Origin: Paulinella micropora
Taxonomy: Eukaryota; Cercozoa; Imbricatea; Euglyphida
Length of the DNA: 57,404 nucleotides
Assembly (NCBI GenBank): GCA_009731375.1
Contig: BJOX01000066.1
Coordinates: forward strand, 748,571-805,974
Reading direction: 5' to 3'
Each line of letters opens with the position of its first letter. Within the stretch, counting starts at the first letter, position 1. Both the position numbers and the translations under genes were made by a program. Below, piece by piece: positions 40,370-50,673 of this stretch. The notes under the pieces were generated by a model. That model saw nothing but the letters and a program-made list of their open reading frames with translations, was not told the origin of the DNA and searched no databases.

Positions 40370-41325
40370 ATGACTGCCCTGCTGGTCCTGCTAGTGGCGG
40401 CGGTCGGGGGCGTCAAGCACCAAGCGCTGCGCCACTTCCGGGCGGGGGAGGGCGTCCGCTTAGTCAAGGTGAAAGTTCCCGGATCTCCACGGGGCTTCTT
40501 CCTGGTCGAGGACCAGGAGCAGATTGCCAAAGGCGTGGTAGACCCTATGCTACGCTATTTGCAACAAAGCGGGCCGCACATCGGACAGATGTTAACCGAG
40601 GTATTGCAGTGCCAGGCAGGCGGATACCACCCCCCGCGCCTCTGCGCCAGGGAGCACCCGGCGCACGATCCGCGCCACGCGCTGATCTTTCTGGATATCG
40701 GCGCCAACTCGGGCTTCTACACGCTCCTGGCCGCTTCTCTCGGGATCAGCGTGATAGCGGTGGAACCACAGCCCCACTGCATTGCGTTCACGCGGCGGCC
40801 GCGAGCGAGCTGTATAAGATTAGCCTGCACAACGTGCTGGCGGGCATCCATAGCAGGCCCCAGCACACGCGCGTGCGCGTGCGCAACGGCTGCTTCGGGA
40901 CCTGGCCGTACGCCGTGGGCCAGGAGAACGCCGCCCTCAGCTATTTCGCCGGCGTCGACAACTCTACTGTCGAGATCGACCTGGTCCACGCCGCGAGTCT
41001 GGTGCCAGCGAATACCAGCCTGGTACTCAAGCTCGACACGGAGGGCTGCGAGTTCGAGGTCCTGTCCGGCCTGCGCGCTGTCTTCGAGGCCCGGCGTGTG
41101 ATTTACGCGGTGGTCGAGTACAACCGAGCCATGTGGTGCCGCCGCGAGGGCCAGCCGTGGGACACGTGCGACCCCGTCCGCTTCAAGAGCGACGCGCTGG
41201 CTGTCTTCGATTGGCTGACTAAGGCTGGCTATGAGCTCTCGGCCTTTGGCCTAGGTTCACTGGACAGGGCTGCCTTCTACAGCCTTGTGCACGAGCCCAC
41301 GGCGGGACATTGGGTAACCCAATAA
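40370..41325 (+). pseudogene. FkbM-family methyltransferase, one frameshift
   Basis: Starts MTALLVLLVAAVGGVKHQ, a likely signal peptide or anchor, so the product may act in the secretory pathway. IFLDIGANSGFYTLLAASL and VIAVEPQPHC form the S-adenosylmethionine site (motif I and the acidic strand end). LVLKLDTEGCEFEVLSGL is the FkbM signature strand. FkbM enzymes O-methylate sugars or other small acceptors; the substrate here is unknown. A one-base shift near 40795 separates the halves. The rest is full length and the stop TAA (41323) lies inside AATAAA and inside the left arm of the 134-bp inverted repeat. Confidence 0.72.
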
Positions 41326-41623
41326 AGAATCAAGCACGGCCCACCACAGGCTCGCACCCCTGGCGAGGCCACTCGTCGTTATCAATACCAAACTTCTTGG
41401 TCGCAATGTCTAGTGGATTCTATCACCGGAGGTGTGTGCCGTCGGCCACGATTTCCTCTGGAGCGCCGTGCCCGCCGGACGGGCCTAAGAATCGTGGCCG
41501 ACGGCACACACCTCCGGTGATAGAATCCACTAGACATTGCGACCAAGAAGTTTGGTATTGATAACGACGAGTGGCCTCGCCAGGGGTGCGAGCCTGTGGT
41601 GGGCCGTGCTTGATTCTTTATTG
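41320..41623. repeat. Perfect 134-bp inverted repeat with 36-bp spacer
   Basis: Arm 41320-41453 and arm 41490-41623 are exact reverse complements as far as I can check base by base. The left arm begins CAATAAAGAATCAAGC and contains the stop codon of the FkbM gene. Spacer 41454-41489. A transcript across it would form a 134-bp duplex hairpin. It may be a natural palindrome of very recent origin, a hairpin-type transcription end, or a foldback assembly or amplification artefact. Confidence 0.95.
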
Positions 41624-41816
41624 TCTGGTCGCTACCAAAAATCCGGCACTCACTCACAGTCACCCTTTTTTCCGTAGTGTGTCCTCCTCGGCTGCACCCA
41701 CGGGGGCGTCATGCGTACTGCGGCCACCGCCGTCCGCCGCACCAAGTTAGTAAAGCCAGAGGCTTTCTTTACTTGCCCCGTACTGGTTCGCCCGTACTGG
41801 AGGGGCTCGCCGCGCC

Positions 41817-42445
41817 TTACTCGCGCCTCGTTACTCTGGTGCTAGACCTGACGGACCCGGCCTCCCCCCCGGGCGTTCCGCTAAGCCATAAAGCAGCGCC
41901 AACGCAGCTAAGGCGGGGATAAGCGTGTTTTCTTTTAATGTACAGAAAAGCAGGGGTTCGGAGCGGTGGAAGCCGGGCCACTGCCAGCTGGGGGCCCGAC
42001 ATTCGCCGGCCTAGGGGTCGGCCGGCTCCTGCAGTCTTCGACCCACACCCGCCGGCACGGACAGCAGCTTCGGGGGGTCTTGCAGTCGCTGTTCCCAGAG
42101 CAGGTTGCCTTCGACCCACACCCGGGACATATCCAGCATATGCACGTGCCGCCGCCGCGCGGCCGACCAGAAGGTGCGGGTGCAGAAAAAGCTCTTGTCC
42201 TGCAAGGCATGGATGCAAGCCGCGCGCAGGTGGGGGCTAGAGCCAAGGCGCAGCCGCGGGTCGGCTAGGTAACGCCAGGACAGCGCCAAGTCCACCAGGC
42301 CTTCCTGAGGCACACAAGTCGCGGCCAAGATACGGTTTTCCGTCTCGGGCCGGTACACCAAGGACAGCGGGGCCAAGGACGGGGGCGGTCCGACCCCCAT
42401 TCCCGATGCTTCTGCGGGGTCTGGCGGCTGCCCCGCCGCCCACAC
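41817..42445 (-). CDS. Hypothetical protein of GC-rich block 3
   Basis: Minus-strand frames with YRPETENRILAATCVP, LSWRYLADPRLRLGSS, ACIHALQDKSFFCTRTFWSA and RVWVEGNLLWEQRLQDPP. A frameshift near 42000-42100 links 42011-42445 with 41817-42218. The segment ADPRLRLGSS ... ALQDKSFF is vaguely like the end of a kinase C-lobe, but this is too weak to call. The 5' end is lost in the gap at 42463. No family is assigned. Confidence 0.35.
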
Positions 42446-42462
42446 ACGTCCTCCTCACGCAC

Positions 42463-42621
42463 NNNNNNNNNNNNNNNNNNNNNNNNNNNNNNNNNNNNNN
42501 NNNNNNNNNNNNNNNNNNNNNNNNNNNNNNNNNNNNNNNNNNNNNNNNNNNNNNNNNNNNNNNNNNNNNNNNNNNNNNNNNNNNNNNNNNNNNNNNNNNN
42601 NNNNNNNNNNNNNNNNNNNNN
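42463..42621. other. Gap at the GC-rich block 3 / element C junction
   Basis: 159 N. Sequence on the left is GC-rich, on the right it is element C tail. Confidence 0.97.
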
Positions 42622-42860
42622 GTTAGGGATGGCGCCCAATGATAAGTCAAAAGGAATGTCAAGCACTCCCCTAGGCAGTGACTGAATAGTCCACGCAGTG
42701 TGGTCTTTGTCTCGAGGGGTAATAGTATCATCCCAAGTCTTGAGATCTTTCGCGTCTTTGTATACCGGTAAGTATTGTCTAGCTTTTGGATCCTCAACGG
42801 TCCATGCTTCTCCAGAAATGGAGTACCGGTTGTATCGTTTTTGCTGCTGAGGATCTCTTC
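42622..42860 (-). pseudogene. Element C tail domain end
   Basis: HFWRSMD, then after a one-base frameshift near 42800, KARQYLPVYKDAKDLKTWDD, HTAWTIQSLPRGVLDIPFDL. Closely matches element A. The last part (IWD onward) is in the gap. Confidence 0.72.
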
Positions 42861-44832
42861 GATGTCCGCGCTGCCCGTGTAGTCTGCGGGACCGCCACAG
42901 CTCGCATGAGATAAAGATCTGAGAGAGTGTCATCGGCAACATGAGATTCTGCCGGTCTCAACAGATAAAAAGCGTCTCGGACCCACTTGATGGCCGCAAT
43001 CGCCTCTCCTTCCTTCCATCGCACATGTCGAATGTCCACATTACCCGCGTTCGGGTTAGTGTCCTTCTCCCCTCCTCCTCCATGGACATCCGTCGCTCGC
43101 GTCGACCTTGCCACCTTCCTCGGTTGGTCGAAGATGAGATCGTTTTGCGCTCTCCTCCTCTGCGCCTCCGTGAACTTCTCCTTCGTACCGCCGCGGACTA
43201 TGGGGGCTTTAGACTGAGTCCCCGCCGCGCTTTTGCGGTTTGAGTCTTCCTTACTCTCCTTCTCGGTCTCCTCCTTCTCCGTGACCGGTGCCCGATAGGC
43301 ATTCTCCTCCTCTAAGGTATCCTCCTTCTGTATAGGCGGTACCTCTTTGAAGTCCTCCTTCATCCGTTTCAACGCCTCCTCAACGGATTCATCCTCAAGT
43401 AAGAAGGGGTCATATTTGATCAGCCTTCGAACATTCACAATCTGCACCTTCCCTCTACCCCTGATCTTATAATTCAGAGGTCCCATCTGTTCCATGATCT
43501 GGTATGGTCCTTTCCAGTGGGTAAACAGCTTAGAGCTAACCCCCTTAGGGACTTGAGGATGGTACAAGAGTACAATATCCCCAACCTGGAAACGGACTTG
43601 ATCTAAGTGCGCTTGTCGCACTCCTTGTGCGTCAGTCTTTCTGCGCTCCGCCTCCCTGTGCGCCGCAACTATTTGTTCCGCCTCCATCTTCGCTCTTAGT
43701 CTCATCCCGAACAACTCATCCTCATCTGCCCAAGTGTCTTTTGGATGCAGAAGTGAGGTTGGGATATTAGGCTCTCGGCCGTAAACCAATTGATATGGCG
43801 AGACTGAGCTCCTGGCTCCTCCTAATGCCGATGAGGGTAGACAGTTCATTGCAAAGGCAAATGAAGGTGCTGCCTCCACCCAGGCTCTCTGATTCTCCTT
43901 CTTCATACAGTACATCTTAAGCGAGGCTTTGAGAGGTCTATGTACCCGCTCGATCTTGCCATTCGCTCTCGGGTTATAGGCAGTAACATATTGCCATTTC
44001 ATCCCGTAGTACTTAGATAGTCTGTCGATGACTTCATTATTAAAGTCAGAACCTCGATCAGAACATATCTTTCTAGGCACTCCGATCTGCGAGACGATCC
44101 TGTCGATCAGAGCCTCCGCAGTTGTCTTGCCTGTAACGTCCTTAACAGGAACAACCCAGACATAATTGGTGGCTCGATCTATCGCAGTAAGAAGGTATTT
44201 GTACCCTTCGGCCGATTCGGGGAAAGGTCCCACATGATCGATGTTTAAGAATTCAAACATCCCGGCGTGTAACGGGAATGTACCGATCAGGCCGAAATTC
44301 GCCTTCAACGGTGTCTTTGTGGTTTTGCATGGGATACATGCGTCTACTTCTCTGTCTATCTCCTCCTTCATTCCTTTCCACCAAAATCGCCTCGCTATGA
44401 ACCAATGAGTTCTTTGTCGACCCGGATGTGCCAGTAAGGGGCAGTTATGGGCTGCAACATATATGAAGCGCCTCAACTTCTCCGGTACCCAGAGAGTCCA
44501 TTTGTCAGGCTGTGATGCAAATTTGCCATGCTGGCCCTTGTACCACAATAGCCCATCTCTCCACGCCATCTCCTTCATTTGATCTTTGATCTGCGGAGTC
44601 TTTTTAAGCTCATTAGGGTTCTTGTATAACGTTATGAGCTCCTTGAACTCCGGATCCGTCGCCTGCTGCTGCCTCCATGCGGTAGGCGAGGCGATATGGA
44701 TAGTACCGTCCTCCAACCTTACTCCTACCCTCTCCGGGTCTTCATAAGCTCGCTTCGATTTTCCTGTGGAGGTTCAGTACAGACCTCAGTCGTCTCCTCC
44801 TCCTCTTTTATATTCGCCTTCGCGTTCTCATT
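42861..44832 (-). CDS. Element C integrase and tail start
   Basis: Long open frame from 44716 with upstream residues (NAKANIKEEEETTEV) in another frame after a shift near 44745. HHCC domain: NCPLLAHPGRQRTHWFIARR and CIPCKTTKT. Catalytic triad: NIDHVGPFPES, CSDRGSDFNNEV, ANGKIERVHRPL. GPY/F: HWKGPYQIMEQMGPLNYKI. It then reads through the position of the element A TGA (AVAVPQTTRAARTSKRSSAA), so this copy is better preserved. Integrates retroelement cDNA. Confidence 0.85.
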
Positions 44833-46446
44833 GCCGGTCGGGATCGCAGGGGTTGCAACAAGGGAAGCGACGGGTCGCGCGATTGTGGGGTGCTGTGATC
44901 TCGCAGCACTGCTGCTGCTGCTGCTGCCGAACACGGCGCCAGCACCGCCGTAGCTGCTGCTACTGCTGCTGCTGCTGGGGTAGCTGCTGCTGCTACTGCT
45001 GCTGCTGGGGTAGCTGCTGCTGCTACTGCTGCTGCTGCTGGGGTAGCTGCTGCTGCTACTGCTGCTGCTGCTGTTGCCATAGCCACCGCCGTTGTTGCCG
45101 CCGCCGTTGCCGCCACCGTTGCCGCCGCCGTTGCCGCCTTGTCTGCGCGTGCTACCACTTCGGGCTGCGGCAGCAACTGACCCCAGCGTAAGCAGCAGCC
45201 AAGGTATCCAGCGCCCTTGTAAATGCAGGTCCCGCATTGCTCCAAAGTGGAACAGAGCCGCATAGCCTCCGAGTTCCGGCGGAAGGAGGGCTTGAGACGG
45301 TCGAAGCCGTTTGAATTTTTCCTCTCCTGCCACTTGCGCCGCAGGGATCCGAACGTCCTCCGTGTACTTGGTCGCCGCGTCTATCACCATGCTAAAATGG
45401 CCGCTGATTGTCGACCCTGGGGGTGCTACCTCGTCCTGCCACCAGGCACCGTAAACGCGCAGCACCTCTTGGCAGCGGTCGCCTTCCCAGCTGGTAACGC
45501 CTGTCAGGACCACCTCTAAAGCTTCCGCCAGGTGCGCATGCTGCCGGCTCTCATTCAGCAGGCTGGCCACGACCACTAGCGCGTTGCAGAGCCAGAGGAG
45601 ATCGTCCTGCCCCTTGTTAGGAGCGACGTGCGGATCCGGCCGCCGTTCGTCCCGTTCGTCCAGGTGCGCCCTGACATCGTGCCCTCCCGGCGCGAGGTGC
45701 AGGCACTGGGCCGAGTCGGCGTAGACTAGTGCGCAGACCCGCTTCTCCCCGTTCCACTGTTTCACGTCCCGGAGGGAAAAGCCGCCGTAGATGGTGTGTG
45801 CAAGGCCGAGCGCGTCCAGCAACCGCTGGAGGAACGACCCGAAGCCCGGCACCGCCTGGTCCTCTTGGGGCTCCTTTACTAGGAGCCACAGGGGGCTGCC
45901 AGCTCCAGCTGACACGACGCCGATGACCGGCACGGCCAGGCCGTGTGACGCAAAGTAAGAGAGCAGCTGTGTGCTCTGGGTGGCGCGGGCGAGCGTATGG
46001 TCCAGGCCGTCGAGTTCGTACGCCCTGAAAGCCCTCTGACCAGTCCCCGTGGTCGACCAAGGCCTCTCCCCTGGGGCGCTCTGCAGGCCCGATGTCAGCG
46101 TCCGTAGGGTCCACTTGTCGTAGTACCCCAGGCCGCGGGGAACGTAGCAGAGCCCTATCTGCTGTACCAGCCAATCCAGGGGGACCGTCCGCGCCTGTAC
46201 TAGCTTGGCCTCTAACGCACCCGTCTGGCTATCACGGATAAGGCGAAGCTCTCGGTAGTCAGTGTGTGCTAGCCAAGGGAGGTGCCTGCAGTGCCGGCAT
46301 TGGTGGGCGCCCGGAGCGCCCCCGCTCGCTAGCTGGCCGAGGCCAGGAGAAAAGGGGTTGGGAGCCGCCAGCCCAGGGGGGGCAGGGTGGAAGACCACAG
46401 GTCCCCTAGACATCCTCACAGAGGGGAGAAGAGGGTGGATAATCAC
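44833..46446 (-). CDS. Kinase-like protein 3 (GC-rich block 4)
   Basis: Long minus-strand frame. CRHCRHLPWL gives one C-x2-C pair. QRAFRAYELDGLDHTLARAT is near the beta-3/C-helix position, PLWLLVKEP resembles a hinge, IYGGFSLRDVKQWN resembles a catalytic loop with D, K and N, and ALVYADSAQCLHL lies where DFG would be. The C-terminus is low complexity: Gly/Asn runs and four Ser tracts ending in Tyr (encoded by CTG/CTA repeats at 44915-45160). The frame then runs in frame into element C pol residues, so the native C-terminus is unknown. Start at 46446 or 46413. Kinase assignment is by motif order only. Confidence 0.45.
44915..45165. repeat. CTG/GCCGTT-type trinucleotide repeats
   Basis: GCTGCTGCTACTGCTGCTGC units with GGGGTAGCT interruptions (four blocks), then GCCGCCGTT units, inside the kinase-like 3 coding region. 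Confidence 0.9.
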
Positions 46447-47161
46447 AGGGGGGCAATGGCTGCGCCGTGCTTTGCTAGCAACAGTCAGGGGTCGCCCCGG
46501 AGAAAGGAAGCAGCCCCGCTTTTACCTCCTCTCCTCCTCCCCTTTGGCGCCGCGGGCCCAGCCGAAAGGGGGAGGGAAGAAGGGGGGAGAGGAACGGAGA
46601 GGCAGGCAGGGGGGCAGGAGTGTGTTCTCCCCTCCCCGACCAAGCTCCGCCACGCCTCTCCCTCTTCCCCAGGGGAGAGAGTCCACGGCCCACGGCGTGC
46701 TGTACCCTGGCTAGCACGACTCCAGTGCCCCAGACTGCGCCACGTGTACGGCGCGCCGTTCGGCCTGCCGCCGGCGGCGGTGTGGCCGGCGTGCCCTCGT
46801 CCAACCCGTGCCCGGGCGGCCCCCCCCGTCCGGCCTCCCGCGGCGCAAACCGCCCGGACGAACGGTGTACCCGCCTGGCTAGCTAGCCACGGTTCGCCGC
46901 CCAAGGTACGACGGCCGCGCGCCGGGCCTGCCGGGCCCACTGGCGCACAGGGGGGGGGGGGGGGGGGCCCCGGNNNNNNNNNNGGTCCCCCGGTTGCTCT
47001 TCCCCCCCCTAGCGGCCTCCTCCCAGCCCACTCTCCCTCTCCCTCCCCCCAGCGTGCCGAGCGCTTGGAGGGGGGGGGGGAGCTGGCCCCCGCACCCCCT
47101 TGCCGCTGCCACCCCAAGATCATTGGCTTCCCTCCTAGCGGAACACTGTCCTCTCTTCCTA
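46447..47161. other. GC-rich sequence without a supported gene; gap 46974-46983
   Basis: Frames on both strands are open but low complexity (Pro/Arg/Gly). G and C runs flank a 10-N gap. I see no gene I can defend. Confidence 0.35.
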
Positions 47162-47821
47162 ATGTTCTTGGCAATCATCAGTGGCTGGTGCCTGGCCCGG
47201 CCCCGGGCGGACAACGGCTGCGTCTGCGAGAGTTGCGACCAAACGCTCGAAATAGCGAGAGAAGCCTGGTCCGGGGCGGGCGTGCTCTCTGCCGAGTGTC
47301 CAGCCGGGGCCCGCGTCTACGTCAGCACACTGCAGTTGCGCGCGGATGACTACTTGCTGAGTGACCCGTCGGCTTTTATCGTCAAGGCCACGCCGGACCC
47401 TGACCCTGAAAGCAAGCTCTACTATCCCTCTCTCTCTACCGGGCCCGACCCGTTAGCTGTTGACGACAGCGGCAACAGCAGTTGGTACGCGGTGTCTTGC
47501 GTTGATTTCCGGATGCGGCGTACACTGGACGGCAATCGCCTGTACCTCTACCTGCAGTGCCAGAACCTGCTGCTGCCGTGCAGGATCCACTACCGCGGAC
47601 TGTTTGGCTGCGAGTACGATAGGGCAAGTGCTAGGCCCGCTGGCTTCATCATCGCAACCTTGCTCTTGCCCTGCCTAGTCTGCATCTCGTGCGGTGCGTG
47701 CCTGCGCTTGTATTTCCCCGAGCGCGGGGGGAAGGGCTTGGTTGGAAACGGTGTCCTCGAGGCAGAGCTTGCTGAGTTCAAGGCGGCCGACTTCTCGTCC
47801 GCACAGCCGCCGGCCGCCTAG
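47162..47821 (+). CDS. Predicted single-pass membrane protein, about 219 aa
   Basis: ATG 47162 gives MFLAIISGWCLARPRADNG, a plausible short signal peptide. The putative ectodomain contains CVCESC, VLSAECPAG, DSGNSSWYAVSC (an N-glycosylation sequon NSS) and CQNLLLPCRI, so about seven to eight cysteines that could pair. A hydrophobic segment GFIIATLLLPCLVCISCGACL at about residues 160-182 is a likely membrane span, followed by a short cytosolic tail. The frame extends upstream to 46994 without Met context, so I prefer 47162. No family is recognised. Confidence 0.55.
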   Translation: MFLAIISGWCLARPRADNGCVCESCDQTLEIAREAWSGAGVLSAECPAGARVYVSTLQLRADDYLLSDPSAFIVKATPDPDPESKLYYPSLSTGPDPLAVDDSGNSSWYAVSCVDFRMRRTLDGNRLYLYLQCQNLLLPCRIHYRGLFGCEYDRASARPAGFIIATLLLPCLVCISCGACLRLYFPERGGKGLVGNGVLEAELAEFKAADFSSAQPPAA

Positions 47822-47839
47822 CACAGCAGACGCAATTGG

Positions 47840-48061
47840 GTGGCTGGCGTTACTTACTCCGCCCGGCTAGCGGCGGGCCGGGTGCGCCCAGAGTGCAACA
47901 CGGGGCTGCTGCTGGACGGTGGGGTGTGCCGGTGCGCGTGTGCCCACAGCGCCCGGCCGGGGCACATCCCGACCGGGGGCCCCCGGGGCACCCCCCGACC
48001 GCCGGGCTTCTTGCTTGGACCGCTGGCGGCAGGTGGTGACTACCGCGGGGCCTATCAGTAG
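47840..48061 (+). CDS. Small hypothetical protein
   Basis: 73 codons, MAGVTYSARLAAG start, Gly/Pro-rich second half (GPRGTPRPPGFLLGPLAAGG). Two overlapping frames are open, so coding status is doubtful. Confidence 0.22.
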   Translation: MAGVTYSARLAAGRVRPECNTGLLLDGGVCRCACAHSARPGHIPTGGPRGTPRPPGFLLGPLAAGGDYRGAYQ

Positions 48062-48179
48062 TTTGCTTTCTTCGGTAGGTTTTGTTACTGAGCCTAAGCT
48101 AAAACGAACTCTTGTCTTTGCCTGCCGAGGGGGAAAGAATCCGCCTCCTGCCGGTGCGCCTCAGTCTTGTTGTTCAGTC

Positions 48180-48491
48180 GAACAGTACTACACAGTGCCA
48201 CCAGGCTGACGCCGCCTTGGAAACTGGTCGCTGGTGGCGGGTGCCACCCGTGTGCAGACCCTGGCCGGTAGCAGCGGCCGGGCCCGCACAATGTTCGGCC
48301 GCGGGAGGGGAGAAGGGAGAAGGGAGAGGGGAGGGGAGGGGAAGGGGAGGGAAAAAGCATTGTGCATTAGGTGGTGGCCGGTGGCACCGTAGATTACCGG
48401 CGGCGCCAGCCACCGGTGCGGCCACCAGGTGCCGGCCGTGCCGGTGGCGGGTGCCACCAGAGTGCGCGCTCGCGCGGCGCGCCTCACACCC

Positions 48492-48528
<37 letters not shown>

Positions 48529-48885
48529 CCCCCCCCCCCGCCCCCCCCCCCCCCCCCCCCCCCCCCGCCCCCCCCTCNNNNNNNNNNTTCCGCCGGCCGA
48601 CGGTGCCACCCGCCACCGGACTACTGACTGGCGACCAGGCGTGGCGGCGCCACCTGCCACCCCGACCCGTTCCCACCGGCCAACTGTGCCACCTGCCACC
48701 CCGACCCGTTCCCACCGGCCGACTGTGCCACCCGCCACCGGACCGCTGACGAGCGACCGGGCGCGGCGGCGCCACCTGCCGCCGGGCGACAGACTGGCCA
48801 ATTTCAGTGGTGCCACCGGCCACCTGGCGACCGACCGGTGGTGGTGCCACCGGCCACCGGGTGGCAGACCGGCCTCGAGAGCGGT
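48180..48885. repeat. GGTGGCACC-type repeats with poly-C and gap (N 48578-48587)
   Basis: Dense imperfect copies of GGTGCCACC and GGTGGCACC on both strands, including a 39-bp tandem pair at about 48649-48726 (CACCTGCCACCCCGACCCGT). They flank a poly-C tract (48494-48577). The repeats end at the junction with element C pol near 48885. No gene is supported. Confidence 0.75.
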
Positions 48886-50670
48886 ATGTTCTTTGAGGGG
48901 CGCTAAGTCCTCCTCCAAACTCAAATCTTCCTCGGACAAATCGTCCAGTCCCGTCCGTTCATACGTGACTGTGTCCGGCTCATCATCATGACCGAGTCCG
49001 ACAAGCATATCAATAAGGTTCGCGTATTGTATCGGAGCCTTACGGGTGTAGAAACCATCAAAGCATGTGAAAGCTTGAGGTATCAATTTCAACTTGTCCT
49101 GGGCTCTGAGCTTCCGCTTGTATGCACTGCTCTGCTCCCGAGACCCGAGTCGACAAGCCACCACTAACTGTTGCTTGCGAGAGGGAACCGGTATAGGATG
49201 ATCAATAAGCCGGTCCCTTATCTCCTGTGCCCATATCGCCTTCTCATTGTACGGCAGAATGACAGTATACGGCTTGTTACTCTCAAATAGAGTCCGTAGA
49301 CACTTTTTCACTTCAGTTAATGAGCGCGGCCAGGTAGGCACATCGCCCCAAAAGTTCGTGATAAAAGTTTTAATGTCATCCTCTGGAGTATCGGGGATAC
49401 GCCCCTTCCTCCTTGGCACAAACGCCTCTCTCTTTTCATCTGACATCTTTGCGTGGTAACAGTAGCCATTAGTAATATGGACATCTGCCCCACCACCTTC
49501 TGCGAATCTGGCCAACGACGGGCACTGTTTCGCAACACATATTATCTCCTCATTACGCGCTACGATTAAGTCATCAATAGACTTTTTGTCCCATGCGGGA
49601 ATCGTAACCGTATACGCCTGCATCTCCGTCTCCCAATTGTCGGTCCAGGACAGTTCGTCCGGCACTGTGACATAGGGGTGTACATAGGCTTCAGTTGCCT
49701 CATGTACGAAGGCCAACCTTTTTCTCTCCGTTGCTAGACTCAGCTCAAAAGCCTCGTATGAGTCAGTAGCAGTCATCGGATTAATATCCTCCTTCTCTCC
49801 ATTCTTCACTCCATAAATTACTCGCCGTGCGGCGCAATCGATCACTGCCCCCATCGTAGCCAATTGGTCATACGACAGCAGGATTGAACCGTGGTAATCG
49901 GGGACAACATAGAGGTCCGCACGATATACTCGACCGGATTTCAATTTGAAAATTAATGTGACGATGCCCGTAATTTCCGTACGGCTGCCTACCCCTTTTA
50001 GGGTCCCCTTTGTTTTTCTAATATTTTTGTCAACCCATGTCCGGTGACTATTCAAAAACTTCTGGCCGACAATATTAATATTCGCCATCGTATCATTACA
50101 AACTTTTAATGTGGTTTGTAAAGTTTCACAAAAGAGGTCAGTGTAGCATAGCGCGTCTGGTCTATGTATACTAGCCGCTAGCACATGAATTTTTTGTTCT
50201 AGGGTTTTGAGTCTAAGCTCAAGTTCCTTGTCCTCCTTCCGTTCTTCCCTCTTTTCCTCCAACTTAACTTCTTGAGTCTCCGGGGCTTCCGGTATCTCAA
50301 GTGTCCGCTTGACAGAGTCCGGTACACTAGATGTACACTTGTCTACCGTAGAGACGGTTGCGTCCTTTGGCGGGGGAACGGTCCGCTGCTTCTTCGTAGG
50401 CGGAGACCTAGCCTTCAGTTGCGGCTTCCTCTCCTCCATCGCCTTCTTCGCCTTCCTATTCGCATCATTTATCATATTAGCTCTCGAAGGATGAACTAGC
50501 AAATGCTTACCTTGAGGCTTGTGAGGCTGTGTGCCTTCAACTTCACGTCTAGGAGGAACGGAACCGTTCGTATCCTGTTCAGCAACAGTAGGCATAACTG
50601 TGACTGTCGGATTAAAAAGAACAGTTTTTATCTCCTTCTTTCTCTTCTCCTCCTCCCTCTTTTCCTCCCG
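48886..50670 (-). CDS. Element C pol N-terminal part with protease
   Basis: Open and in frame with the upstream UGA. A Lys/Glu-rich coiled coil (EEKREERKEDKELELRLKTL) is followed by a protease-like domain (NDTMANINIVGQKFL ... YVVPDYHGSILLSYDQLATM), with D-T-M in place of D-[ST]-G as in element A. A conserved spacer follows (FWGDVPTWPRSLTEVKKCL, RDRLIDHPIPVPSRKQQ, QAFTCFDGFYTRKAP). Element sequence stops after DLAPLKEH and the frame runs on into GC-rich DNA. The RT domain that should follow is missing. Confidence 0.8.
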
Positions 50671-50673
50671 TCA
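50671..50673 (-). promoter_or_regulatory. In-frame UGA between gag and pol (candidate readthrough site)
   Basis: Reads GAA TGA CGG GAGG. 25 sense codons separate it from the first pol Met, in the same frame as Gag. Matches element A at 6824-6826, where the third base of the codon after UGA-C differs only in sequence, not in layout. Confidence 0.62.

Noticed and set aside
41310-41663. Two ORFs with identical peptides on opposite strands
   Set aside because: A trivial consequence of the perfect inverted repeat; not genes.
42011-42445. A fourth kinase-like protein
   Set aside because: Only a weak resemblance to a C-lobe end; no catalytic or nucleotide-binding motif.
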